The position numbers were made by a program, and so were the translations under genes. This document shows positions 1 through 6,681 of a stretch of 14,114 bases of DNA, piece after piece. This stretch comes from a bacterium. GTDB lineage: Bacteria > Patescibacteriota > Saccharimonadia > Saccharimonadales > UBA4665. The DNA is taken from contig JAJZWH010000020.1 of assembly GCA_021846765.1 (NCBI GenBank), forward strand, positions 1 through 14,114, in the 5' to 3' direction. The notes beneath the pieces are model-generated. The model did not search any database, was not told the DNA's origin, and worked only from the letters and a program-made list of their open reading frames with translations. Within the stretch, counting starts at the first letter, position 1. The number at the start of each line of letters is the position of its first letter.

Positions 1-438
1 TTCAGACAGTAAACGGTCTGTGTCAACTCCCATTTCTCGCAACATTTGAGTGGCTCGTGAACTTCTTTGATTTAATATACTAAACAATATATGTTCAGTG
101 CCACAAGTTTCTTGTGAATAGTCCTGAGCTATATCATAAGCTGTGCGTAGGGTTAATTTAGCAGTCTCGCTAAGTCCTTTTGCCCCCATATTAATAACAA
201 AAGATTTTGGTGTTAAGTTCAATACTAATCTAGCTCTATCAAGAGTTACTCCAACATTTTCTAGCATTTTAGCACCCATACTACCTTCTTGGGCTAAAAC
301 TCCTAGGAGTAAATGTTCAGTCCCAACGTACGCACTTCCAAAGCTTCTAGCTATAGCATCTGCGTGCTTTAAACTTTGTAGTGCATTATTTGTCAAATGC
401 TTTCTAAAATCTTGAAAATCTGAAGAATTTGGCATCAT
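1..438 (-). CDS. clpC: ClpC/ClpA-type AAA+ unfoldase, N-terminal fragment (3' part outside window)
   Basis: Reading the minus strand from an ATG at 438 gives 146 uninterrupted codons to the window edge. The protein starts MMPNSSDFQDFRKHLTNNAL and has two copies of the Clp N-terminal repeat, at about residues 12-75 and 88-146. Each carries the GTEHLLLGVL / GTEHILFSIL core typical of this domain. Clp N-domains receive substrates or adaptors for Hsp100 unfoldases, which feed proteins to ClpP in the cytoplasm. The AAA+ modules lie outside the window, so ClpC versus ClpA or a ClpB-like protein is not settled; the repeat sequence looks most like ClpC. A second in-frame ATG follows immediately at 435. 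A GGAAAGG stretch lies about 15 nt upstream, rather far for a ribosome site. Transcription probably starts from the promoter and CIRCE operator at 569-607, which implies heat-shock control by HrcA. Confidence 0.88.
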   Translation of the reverse strand, partial: MMPNSSDFQDFRKHLTNNALQSLKHADAIARSFGSAYVGTEHLLLGVLAQEGSMGAKMLENVGVTLDRARLVLNLTPKSFVINMGAKGLSETAKLTLRTAYDIAQDYSQETCGTEHILFSILNQRSSRATQMLREMGVDTDRLLSE

Positions 439-568
439 ATTTTATTTATACTACCTTTCCTTGATTTAGAGCTGTAATATTTATCTCTATATTAATCATT
501 TTCTATTGTTAACTAAATGCTAATACTTTTCTCTAATTTTAATTTGAGGTGACCCAAATACAATAATT

Positions 569-598
569 ATTTTACAGCTCTTAGCACTCGCATGTCAA
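569..598 (-). promoter_or_regulatory. Sigma70-type promoter of clpC
   Basis: On the minus strand there is a perfect -35 box TTGACA (593-598) and, after an 18-bp spacer, a -10 box TAAAAT (569-574). Predicted transcription starts near 562, giving a 5' leader of about 120 nt before the clpC ATG at 438. The -35 box lies inside the spacer of the CIRCE palindrome, so repressor binding would directly block RNA polymerase. Sequence-based prediction only. Confidence 0.7.
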
Positions 599-607
599 GA
601 GTGCTAA
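581..607 (-). promoter_or_regulatory. CIRCE operator (HrcA binding site) controlling clpC
   Basis: This is a perfect 9-bp inverted repeat, TTAGCACTC (581-589) and GAGTGCTAA (599-607), separated by 9 bp. It matches the known CIRCE consensus TTAGCACTC-N9-GAGTGCTAA at every arm base. CIRCE is the operator of the heat-shock repressor HrcA, which usually controls groESL and dnaK operons and in some bacteria clp genes. Here it overlaps the clpC promoter and begins directly after the nusA stop codon (608-610). No hrcA gene is in the window. Confidence 0.93.
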
Positions 608-1792
608 CTATTCGCCATGTTCTTCAATTGCATCCAATAAACTGCTTTCAAGTTCGGTTTTCTTTTTGATCCTTCCTGGAGTTGATGAATTAGTTAGAGG
701 TTGTTTTGGTTCAACTATAGCCGAATCTTCTGGTTCCTTTGTAGTAGTTTGCTTATTTTCTGATTCAATATCGATTTCATAGCCTGTCAATTTACTTGCC
801 AGTCTAACATTCTGTCCACCCTTTCCTATTGCAATACTTAACTGATCTTCTGGAACATTAACTAAGGCTCGATGCTTATCTTGATCAATTGTCACGCTAT
901 TTACTTTAGTCGGACTGAGGGCATTAGTAATAAATTCTACTAAATTATCGCTATGAACTATAATATCTATTTTTTCTTGTTCACCAATTTCGCTCATAAC
1001 TGCGTTAACTCTAGTACCGTGACCTCCGACAAAAGTTCCTACTGGATCAACCCCAGGAACATTACTCCATACTGCAATTTTAGATCGAACACCAGCCTCT
1101 CTAGCTAGTTCTTTGATTTCCACGGCACCACTTTCCATTTCTGGAACTTCAGATTTAAATAGCCACTCTATAAATTCTTTATTTCCTCTACTGACTATTA
1201 ATTGAGGTCCCCTAAAACCTCTTTCTACATCTTTAAGAAAAACCTTAACTCTTTGTCCAGGATAGTATCTCTCTCCTTGAATTTGTTCACTCCGAGGCAT
1301 TATCCCTTGAGCTTTACCTAAATCTACTCTTACTACATTACCTTCTACGCGACTGACTGTAGCATTGATTAATGAGCCAATTTTATCCTCATATTCAGTC
1401 ATAATAATTTCTCTTTCAGCTTCTCTTAATCGCTGAAGAATTACTTGTTTAGCTGTTTGAGCTGCTACTCTTCCAAAATGATCTATTTTCTCATGTAGTT
1501 CTATTGTCTCGCCTATTTGAGCATTTTTTTGTTTTAGTTTGGCTTCATTTAAAGAAATTTGGTAAGCTGGATTGGTCACATTATCGACTATTTCTTTAGT
1601 GACATAAGCGTCTACTTCCCCAGTATTTAAGTTCATTTTTACCTTTATCTCTTGATCCCTATCTCCGTAATCTCGTCTATATGCTGCTGCTAATGCTTGT
1701 TCGACAGCTTCTTGGACAACATCCTCTGGTAAGTTTTTTTCTTCTGCTATTGATCTTATAGCTACACCCAATTGTTTAAAATCTAGTTCCAT
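608..1792 (-). CDS. nusA: Transcription termination/antitermination factor NusA
   Basis: This 394-residue protein follows the full NusA order. The N-terminal RNA polymerase-binding domain is at about 1-130 and the S1 domain at about 138-202 (GSLINATVSRVEGN). KH1 is at about 203-280, with the loop GGHG at 256-259 and VPGVDPVGTFVGG before it. KH2 is at about 281-345, with the GKGG loop at 323-326. NusA binds elongating RNA polymerase and nascent RNA, promotes hairpin pausing and intrinsic termination, and takes part in antitermination. The last 50 residues are a low-complexity, charged tail without the acidic repeats of E. coli NusA. The ATG at 1792 is supported by CAGGG 8 nt upstream. The usual neighbours rimP and infB are absent: clpC lies downstream, and the IS followed by a divergent gene lies upstream. 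The gene has its own promoter and a leader hairpin (1828-1860) that may allow autoregulation. Confidence 0.97.
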   Translation of the reverse strand: MELDFKQLGVAIRSIAEEKNLPEDVVQEAVEQALAAAYRRDYGDRDQEIKVKMNLNTGEVDAYVTKEIVDNVTNPAYQISLNEAKLKQKNAQIGETIELHEKIDHFGRVAAQTAKQVILQRLREAEREIIMTEYEDKIGSLINATVSRVEGNVVRVDLGKAQGIMPRSEQIQGERYYPGQRVKVFLKDVERGFRGPQLIVSRGNKEFIEWLFKSEVPEMESGAVEIKELAREAGVRSKIAVWSNVPGVDPVGTFVGGHGTRVNAVMSEIGEQEKIDIIVHSDNLVEFITNALSPTKVNSVTIDQDKHRALVNVPEDQLSIAIGKGGQNVRLASKLTGYEIDIESENKQTTTKEPEDSAIVEPKQPLTNSSTPGRIKKKTELESSLLDAIEEHGE

Positions 1793-1827
1793 ATTTTTTA
1801 CCCTGTCTTATTAAAATACTTATTTAT

Positions 1828-1860
1828 CAAAAATCCGACCTTAGTAAAATCGGTCGGACT
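1828..1860 (-). terminator. Terminator-like hairpin in the nusA 5' leader (possible attenuator)
   Basis: On the minus strand TCCGACC (1858-1852) pairs with GGTCGGA (1840-1834) across an 11-nt loop. A run of Ts follows at once (1833-1829). One G-T wobble and a further A-T pair extend the stem to about 9 bp. This is the form of an intrinsic terminator, but it sits upstream of the nusA start codon and begins only a few nucleotides after the predicted transcription start (about 1864). It may be an attenuator, a 5' stabilising stem, or a block to read-through from upstream. Confidence 0.6.
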
Positions 1861-1870
1861 GCTGACTTTA

Positions 1871-1899
1871 ACTTTATGCTTAATGTATTTATATGTCAA
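1871..1899 (-). promoter_or_regulatory. Sigma70-type promoter of nusA
   Basis: The minus strand shows TTGACA (1894-1899), a 17-bp spacer and TAAAGT (1871-1876), close to consensus. The first T of the -35 box is the last base of the left target duplication. The IS therefore landed exactly at the upstream edge of the promoter and left it intact. Confidence 0.68.
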
Positions 1900-1917
1900 A
1901 TAACAAAGATAGATATT
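1899..1917. repeat. Left target-site duplication of the IS (19 bp)
   Basis: AATAACAAAGATAGATATT is identical to the copy at 3438-3456. The two copies flank the transposase gene and the paired end motifs, so they are read as the duplicated target. Nineteen bases is long for most IS families but fits the IS1202-like group. Confidence 0.87.
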
Positions 1918-1929
1918 GTCAGCGCAAAT

Positions 1930-1971
1930 TAGAAATGTCCGGTTTTAAACTATTTAGAAATGTCCGGTTTT
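1930..1971 (-). repeat. Left IS end: two copies of the transposase-binding-type motif
   Basis: TAGAAATGTCCGGTTTT occurs twice in direct orientation, at 1930-1946 and 1955-1971, with starts 25 bp apart. The same motif appears inverted at the right end, so each terminal repeat is itself doubled. Repeated internal motifs of this kind are probable transposase-binding sites (inference). Confidence 0.8.
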
Positions 1972-2035
1972 AGGCATTTAGCTTTTGTTGTTTTCTTCAA
2001 TAAATTAAGGGTTTTATTGGACTGTTAGTAATTAC

Positions 2036-3346
2036 CTAGGTTATCTTTCTAGATGGTGGTTTCTGGTTAGGTCGGTTGGTAATATTGTAAGGAAGTAGTA
2101 CAAACTTACGCCACGGATGGTTAGGGCTTGGGATGGTAGGTGTATGAGGATTACTGGTTAAGGCAATTGGTGGTTTAGTGAGAGTAGGTGGCTTGCTAGC
2201 CAGCTGAGTGTAGTTTAAGTATTTATTATTGAGCTTTAGATGGATTGAGTTATCCAAGCGTTCTTCAATTATTACTTGGGCTTTTGGCAATACTAGCGTT
2301 GGTTGAACTTTTGCTAATTGGAGCCAACTATTCTTAAAACGAATAGTAAAGTCTTGGTTAACATAACGAGTAGAGATAACCGACAGAACTGCCGGTAAAT
2401 TATCCTCTTTAGTGAGTGATCGATGAGCATTAACTTCAGACATAGGAGTAACGCAGAAACGACTATTGTAGGCCGGTAGGAATATATCTCTGAGAAATAC
2501 ATTAGCAGCAGCCACATCGTTAATTTCCTCTAGCCTTAATTCTTTAACTAAACGATCCTGTAAGGTACCAAATAGATTCTCTATTCGACCTTTGGCTTGT
2601 GGGCTATTGGCGAATATGACCTCTACGTTAAGCTGCTTCATAGCTCTTTCGAATTGAGTGATCATGTGATCATCATCTAGAGCGTTCTTACTGTTAACCT
2701 TGTACGTACTATGTCGATCTAAATAGATGGAAATCGGCTTACCATAGGCTTTAAAGTAGTCCCACCAGTAGGTCATAACCGGCCTGGTTCCCTCATAAGC
2801 CAGAAACTGCGCTACTACGGTGTTGTTGGCATCATCACGGCTGGCCAGTAAGGTAGCCCAGGCACCATCTGGTAACCTGCCCTCAAACCAGTCATGACGG
2901 CAGCCATCGAATTGTTCCATATCCCCATAACAGGCTCTTCTTTCACGGCGCATACGATGGATAGCTTTCCGCTTTTTATGGTGCCACATACCTTCCTTGA
3001 TCATGAGAAGTCGGAGTGTTTCATGATCAATCTCAAGCCCGTCCCTCTCGGCTAGTTTTTCGGCAGCAAAGGTTGGGCCAAAGTCTGGATATTTGGTTTT
3101 AACCAGCTCAATGGCTCTGTCTTTCGTTGTTTGAGGGAGTTGTCGATTATTTGGTTTGCCTCGAGCTTTATTGGCTAATTCGGCTGATCCATCGGCTCGA
3201 TACTTGACCATAAGACGGTGTAGTTGGCGATCGGTAATACCGAGGCTTTGGGCTGCATCTTTTTGAGTCTGTGTTTTGTTAATAACTCGTTGGAGCGTAG
3301 TTGCCCTATCTAGCTCTTTGGAGCTTAGTACATAAATATGTTTCAC
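2036..3346 (-). CDS. DDE transposase of the IS1202/ISNCY group
   Basis: The 436-residue protein has an N-terminal helix-turn-helix (about 15-50: TQKDAAQSLGITDRQLHRLM), then a second DNA-binding region (about 70-135). The integrase-like catalytic core follows, with the triad D147 (MEQFDG), D210 (IYLDRHS) and E256 (QAKGRIENLFGTLQDRL). A small beta-rich region follows at about 330-375, and the tail is proline- and threonine-rich with the HPWRK motif often seen at the end of this group. It catalyses movement of the surrounding element by cutting and joining at its ends. The start is GTG at 3346, which best fits the N-terminus of relatives; AGGA lies about 10 nt upstream. The frame is intact and no catalytic residue is missing, so it may be active. 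Transcription runs towards nusA with no clear terminator between them except the nusA leader hairpin. The short minus-strand frame inside 2314-2517 is a shadow of this gene. Confidence 0.93.
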   Translation of the reverse strand: MKHIYVLSSKELDRATTLQRVINKTQTQKDAAQSLGITDRQLHRLMVKYRADGSAELANKARGKPNNRQLPQTTKDRAIELVKTKYPDFGPTFAAEKLAERDGLEIDHETLRLLMIKEGMWHHKKRKAIHRMRRERRACYGDMEQFDGCRHDWFEGRLPDGAWATLLASRDDANNTVVAQFLAYEGTRPVMTYWWDYFKAYGKPISIYLDRHSTYKVNSKNALDDDHMITQFERAMKQLNVEVIFANSPQAKGRIENLFGTLQDRLVKELRLEEINDVAAANVFLRDIFLPAYNSRFCVTPMSEVNAHRSLTKEDNLPAVLSVISTRYVNQDFTIRFKNSWLQLAKVQPTLVLPKAQVIIEERLDNSIHLKLNNKYLNYTQLASKPPTLTKPPIALTSNPHTPTIPSPNHPWRKFVLLPYNITNRPNQKPPSRKIT

Positions 3347-3390
3347 TGAGATTGTCCTATCTTTTAAGTTATTTCCGTAACCTAAGGATA

Positions 3391-3425
3391 GGACATTTCT
3401 ATTTAGTGCAAACCGGACATTTCTA
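3391..3425 (+). repeat. Right IS end: two inverted copies of the end motif
   Basis: AAACCGGACATTTCTA at 3410-3425 is the reverse complement of the left-end motif. A shorter, degenerate copy, GGACATTTCTA, lies at 3391-3401. The motif starts are 24 bp apart here and 25 bp apart on the left, so the two ends match in layout but not perfectly. Confidence 0.8.
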
Positions 3426-3437
3426 AATAGTTTTCAC

Positions 3438-3456
3438 AATAACAAAGATAGATATT
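3438..3456. repeat. Right target-site duplication of the IS (19 bp)
   Basis: This is an exact copy of 1899-1917. Removing 1918-3456 rebuilds an uninterrupted intergenic region of about 200 bp between nusA and the aminopeptidase gene. Confidence 0.87.
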
Positions 3457-3493
3457 AGCGTAGAATTGTTTTTAGGAGGATCTATTTAGAACA

Positions 3494-3502
3494 TGTTAAA
3501 AT
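3494..3502 (+). promoter_or_regulatory. Possible extended -10 promoter of the aminopeptidase gene
   Basis: TGTTAAAAT contains the TGn extension plus TAAAAT (3497-3502), 36 bp before the ATG at 3539. No good -35 box lies at the normal distance. A weak TTCACA at the IS edge (3433-3438) is too far away to pair with it. Tentative. Confidence 0.35.
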
Positions 3503-3538
3503 TTATTGTAAGCAATATTAAACTCATCAAGAAGGCAT

Positions 3539-6094
3539 ATGAATAAAGTACGGCGACTGTATGAACAGTTTCATCCACAAGACTATCAATTAACAATCAA
3601 GCCGAATAAAGAGAAAATGTCTTTTCAAGGAACAACTGTTATTCATGGTTTTAAAGTAGGTCGACCAAGCAAAAGATTAACTTTTCATGCTAAAGATCTA
3701 AAAATATCTGAAGTTGAAATTATCCGAAAAGAAAAAAAAGAAGCCAAAAAACTAAATATAGCTCGAATAGTCTACCATAAAAGTTATGATGAGCTAAGGT
3801 TACATTGCCAAGAGATGATTTATCCTGGCGAATACACTATCTCATTAAATTTTAAGGGTAAAATTAATAAGCAAATGAATGGGCTATATCCTTGCTTTTA
3901 TCAAGTAAAAGACCAAGAACATATTATATTGGCTACTCAATTTGAAAGCCATCATGCCAGAGAAGTTTTTCCTTGCATAGATGAACCAGAGGCTAAAGCT
4001 ATTTTTAATTTATCCTTAATAACTTGGCCGCATGAAGTAGTATTGGCTAACAGCCAAGTAAAGGAAACAAAACAAAACGGAAATCAAGTTACGACTATTT
4101 TTGAACCAACCTTGAAGATGAGTACTTATCTATTGGCATTTGTTATAGGAGATTTAGGATTTATCGAGAAAACAACTATAGATGGAGTAAAAGTTAGAGT
4201 CTATACGACTCAGCAAAATGTAGCTTATAGTGATTTTGCATTAGATACCGCGGTTAATTGTTTGCAATTATATAATCAATATTTTGGTATAGATTATCCT
4301 CTGAAAAAATGTGATTTGGTGGCTTTACCGGATTTTGCGAGTGGAGCTATGGAGAATTGGGGTTTAATAACATTTAGAGAACAAGCTTTAATAGTTGACC
4401 CTCTAAATACTAGCTTGTCCATGAAACAATATGTCGCTAATGTGATAGCTCATGAATTAACTCATCAATGGTTCGGTAATTTAGTAACAATGCGCTGGTG
4501 GAATGATCTTTGGCTAAATGAAAGTTTTGCAACTCTAATGAGTTATTTAGCTATTGATAAACTTTTTCCAGAGTGGAAGATTTGGAACCAATTTATTGTC
4601 GAGGAGCAGAGCGCCGCTTTAAAACTTGATAGTCTAGCCAATACCCACCCAGTTAATGTCACCATTAATCATCCAGATGAGATAAGAACTATATTCGACA
4701 ATATTAGCTATGAAAAAGGTGCAAGTGTTTTATATATGCTGATGCGTTATCTTGGAGCTGATAAATTTAAACAAGGCTTAAATTTATATCTACTAAAACA
4801 CAGCTATGCAAACAGCCAATCTAGTGATTTATGGGATGCCTTGGAGGCAGTTTCAGATATGCCAATTAGAGAATTTATGGAATCTTGGACAAAGCAACCT
4901 GGATATCCAATCCTTACAGTTGATGTTCAAAAAAATAAAGCTCTTATCACCCAAGAAAGGTTTTATTTAAATGATAATCAAGAAGAACAAGGTTTTATCT
5001 GGCCTATACCTTTATTTACCCAAGATATAGACAAAAAATACAATACCTTAACTAAAAACGAATGTGCAATTAATATAGATTTATCTTCGAGGAATCAATT
5101 AATAATCAATAGAAATCATACAGCTTTTTGTCGAACAATATATATCAATGACCATATAACTGTTCTTAAAGAATTAATTGGTAAAAATCAGTTAACTGAA
5201 TTGGATCGTCAAGGATTACTTGAAGATAGTTTCGAAGCGGCAAAAGCCGGGTACTTACCAACTACTCAATGTTTTAATTTATTACAAGCTTACTATCATG
5301 AAGATAGCGAAATTGTTTGGAATATAATTAGCTCTAATTTAGCAAGCGTTAGAGCAGTAATGGACAATGAAGATTTAAGAGTTGCTTTAAATAAAAAAAT
5401 AGTTGATTTAATTGATTTGCAGTATCAGAGATTAGGTTGGTATGGACAAGCTAGTGAAAATCATTTTGATAAATTGCTTAGGCCTATTATTTTAGGCTTA
5501 GCCTGTTCTAGCGAAAGTCAACAAGCTATCTTAGAAGCCAAGAAAAGATTTAATCAAAGAGCATCCCAACCCATCGACCCAGATATTCGTGGAGTAGTAT
5601 ATACCACTGTAGCCAGACAGGGTGGAGATAAAGAATATCAGTCATTACTTAAAATGTATCAACAGACAAACAATAGTGAAGAAAAAGTCATACTAGCAGC
5701 TGCTTTGACCAACTTTAAACAAAAAAAATTGATCAATCGAACACTAAGAATGATAACTCAGGAAGATGTTCGATTACAGGATGTGGCATACTGGGTAAGC
5801 TATAGTTTCGCTAACAAACATGCCAAAGAATTAACCTGGGAATGGTTGCAAGACAACTGGCAATGGCTCATAGATAATCTTGGAAATGACCTTAGTTTTT
5901 ATATGATGCCTCGATATGCCGCCAGATTATATAGTGATGAAAATTTTATTCCTATTTTTAGAGATTTTTTTCAGAAACACATGACTGATAGTTTAAACCG
6001 TCCAGTAAATCAGGCTATTGAGACTATAACTTGGCAAGCAAAATGGAAACAAAGAGATCTTAATAACTTAAAGAAATACTTTAATAAAGGTTAA
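3539..6094 (+). CDS. M1 family zinc aminopeptidase
   Basis: This 851-residue cytoplasmic metallopeptidase removes amino acids from peptide N-termini. The exopeptidase motif GAMENWG starts at residue 269. The zinc motif is HELTHQWFGN at 305, with ligands H305, H309 and E328 (WLNESFA) and general base E306. The transition-state tyrosine is Y391 (NISYEKGAS). The N-terminal beta saddle spans about 1-200, the catalytic domain about 201-445, and a long helical C-terminal domain of the ERAP1/tricorn-interacting type about 500-851. There is no signal peptide. The ATG at 3539 follows GAAGG with a short 3-nt gap; relatives begin at the same point, before the YEQFHPQDYQLTI stretch. The stop codon overlaps that of the convergent rnhB. 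The likely role is the final step of peptide turnover, freeing amino acids for an organism with limited biosynthesis (inference). The family is certain; the preferred substrate is not. Confidence 0.96.
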   Translation: MNKVRRLYEQFHPQDYQLTIKPNKEKMSFQGTTVIHGFKVGRPSKRLTFHAKDLKISEVEIIRKEKKEAKKLNIARIVYHKSYDELRLHCQEMIYPGEYTISLNFKGKINKQMNGLYPCFYQVKDQEHIILATQFESHHAREVFPCIDEPEAKAIFNLSLITWPHEVVLANSQVKETKQNGNQVTTIFEPTLKMSTYLLAFVIGDLGFIEKTTIDGVKVRVYTTQQNVAYSDFALDTAVNCLQLYNQYFGIDYPLKKCDLVALPDFASGAMENWGLITFREQALIVDPLNTSLSMKQYVANVIAHELTHQWFGNLVTMRWWNDLWLNESFATLMSYLAIDKLFPEWKIWNQFIVEEQSAALKLDSLANTHPVNVTINHPDEIRTIFDNISYEKGASVLYMLMRYLGADKFKQGLNLYLLKHSYANSQSSDLWDALEAVSDMPIREFMESWTKQPGYPILTVDVQKNKALITQERFYLNDNQEEQGFIWPIPLFTQDIDKKYNTLTKNECAINIDLSSRNQLIINRNHTAFCRTIYINDHITVLKELIGKNQLTELDRQGLLEDSFEAAKAGYLPTTQCFNLLQAYYHEDSEIVWNIISSNLASVRAVMDNEDLRVALNKKIVDLIDLQYQRLGWYGQASENHFDKLLRPIILGLACSSESQQAILEAKKRFNQRASQPIDPDIRGVVYTTVARQGGDKEYQSLLKMYQQTNNSEEKVILAAALTNFKQKKLINRTLRMITQEDVRLQDVAYWVSYSFANKHAKELTWEWLQDNWQWLIDNLGNDLSFYMMPRYAARLYSDENFIPIFRDFFQKHMTDSLNRPVNQAIETITWQAKWKQRDLNNLKKYFNKG

Positions 6095-6651
6095 TTAGTT
6101 ATTAAAGATTTCATTGGCTGAAAAGATAAACGATGATATTTACAAGGTCCAATTGAATTAATGGCCTGTAGATGTTCATTTGTCCCGTAACCAACATTAT
6201 TTTTAAAGTTATACTCTGGAAAACGGCTATCTAGTTGAATCATGTATTCATCTCTAGCGACTTTAGCAATTATACTAGCCGCACTTACCGCTGGTATTAG
6301 CTGGTCTGCCTTGATTAGGTTATAAACCTCATGATCTGGCAAAAAATTAATAGTACCATCTATTATTATTTGATCTATTTGTTGAATATTCAATTTAGCT
6401 ATAGACCGAAAAGATGCCAAGATCAGAGCTTTGACTAAACCGATCCTATCTATTTCATTATTGCTTACCCAGCCTAAACCTGCATAATATGCTTGATCAA
6501 GTATGGTCTTAGATAGTTTTATTCTTTGCTTACTAGTTAATTGCTTTGAATCTTTTAGGCCTGGTATATAATCATTTAGCACTACTGCTCCAACAACTAA
6601 TGGTCCAGCTAGACTTCCACGACCTACTTCATCTATACCTAGTATTTTCAT
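6091..6651 (-). CDS. rnhB: Ribonuclease HII
   Basis: This 186-residue enzyme cleaves the RNA strand of RNA-DNA hybrids and starts removal of single ribonucleotides built into DNA. The opening ILGIDEVGRGSLAGPLVVGA holds the first two active-site acids, D7 and E8, and the Gly-Arg-Gly loop that senses the RNA-DNA junction. D98 (IIIDGT) and D134 (KVARDEYM) complete the DEDD set. The length is close to the short end of the family. It lies 30 bp downstream of rplS on the same strand, a pairing seen in many bacteria, so the two are probably one transcript. No Shine-Dalgarno sequence is visible before the ATG at 6651. Its TAA stop shares the palindrome TTAA (6091-6094) with the stop of the facing aminopeptidase gene. 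Confidence 0.96.
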   Translation of the reverse strand: MKILGIDEVGRGSLAGPLVVGAVVLNDYIPGLKDSKQLTSKQRIKLSKTILDQAYYAGLGWVSNNEIDRIGLVKALILASFRSIAKLNIQQIDQIIIDGTINFLPDHEVYNLIKADQLIPAVSAASIIAKVARDEYMIQLDSRFPEYNFKNNVGYGTNEHLQAINSIGPCKYHRLSFQPMKSLITN

Positions 6652-6681
6652 TCAATTTAAATAACTATTGTTTTATAAAGA

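Larger units (their letters stand above)
1918..3437 (-). mobile_element. Complete IS1202/ISNCY-type insertion sequence, about 1520 bp
   Basis: The element is bounded by 19-bp direct repeats and carries one intact transposase gene on the minus strand. Its two ends align without gaps for the first 28 bp or so: both begin GT, and both have TAGAAATGTCCGG starting at position 13. Part of its interior is much richer in GC than the chromosome: I count 34 of 60 bases in 2761-2820, against 16 of 60 in 12841-12900 within dnaE. That contrast, the perfect duplications and the open transposase frame suggest a fairly recent arrival from another genome. The exact outer ends could shift by a base or two, because the boundary is defined by the duplication. 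There are no passenger genes. Confidence 0.88.

Noticed and set aside
143..415. Open frame of 90 codons on the plus strand
   Set aside because: It is antisense to the ClpC N-domain, whose minus-strand reading gives clear Clp repeats; the plus-strand peptide resembles nothing.
468..581. 10-bp inverted repeat AGAGCTGTAA / TTACAGCTCT about 94 bp apart around the clpC leader
   Set aside because: The distal arm overlaps the -10 region and would not be transcribed, so an RNA stem is unlikely; it may be chance in AT-rich DNA.
581..607. CIRCE palindrome as the nusA transcription terminator
   Set aside because: The arms could form a hairpin, but no T-run follows on the minus strand; the exact match to the HrcA operator explains it better.
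1899..3456. 19-bp direct repeats as an attachment site of an integrative element
   Set aside because: No integrase of the tyrosine or serine type and no tRNA gene are present; the DDE transposase and inverted end motifs identify an IS with target duplication.
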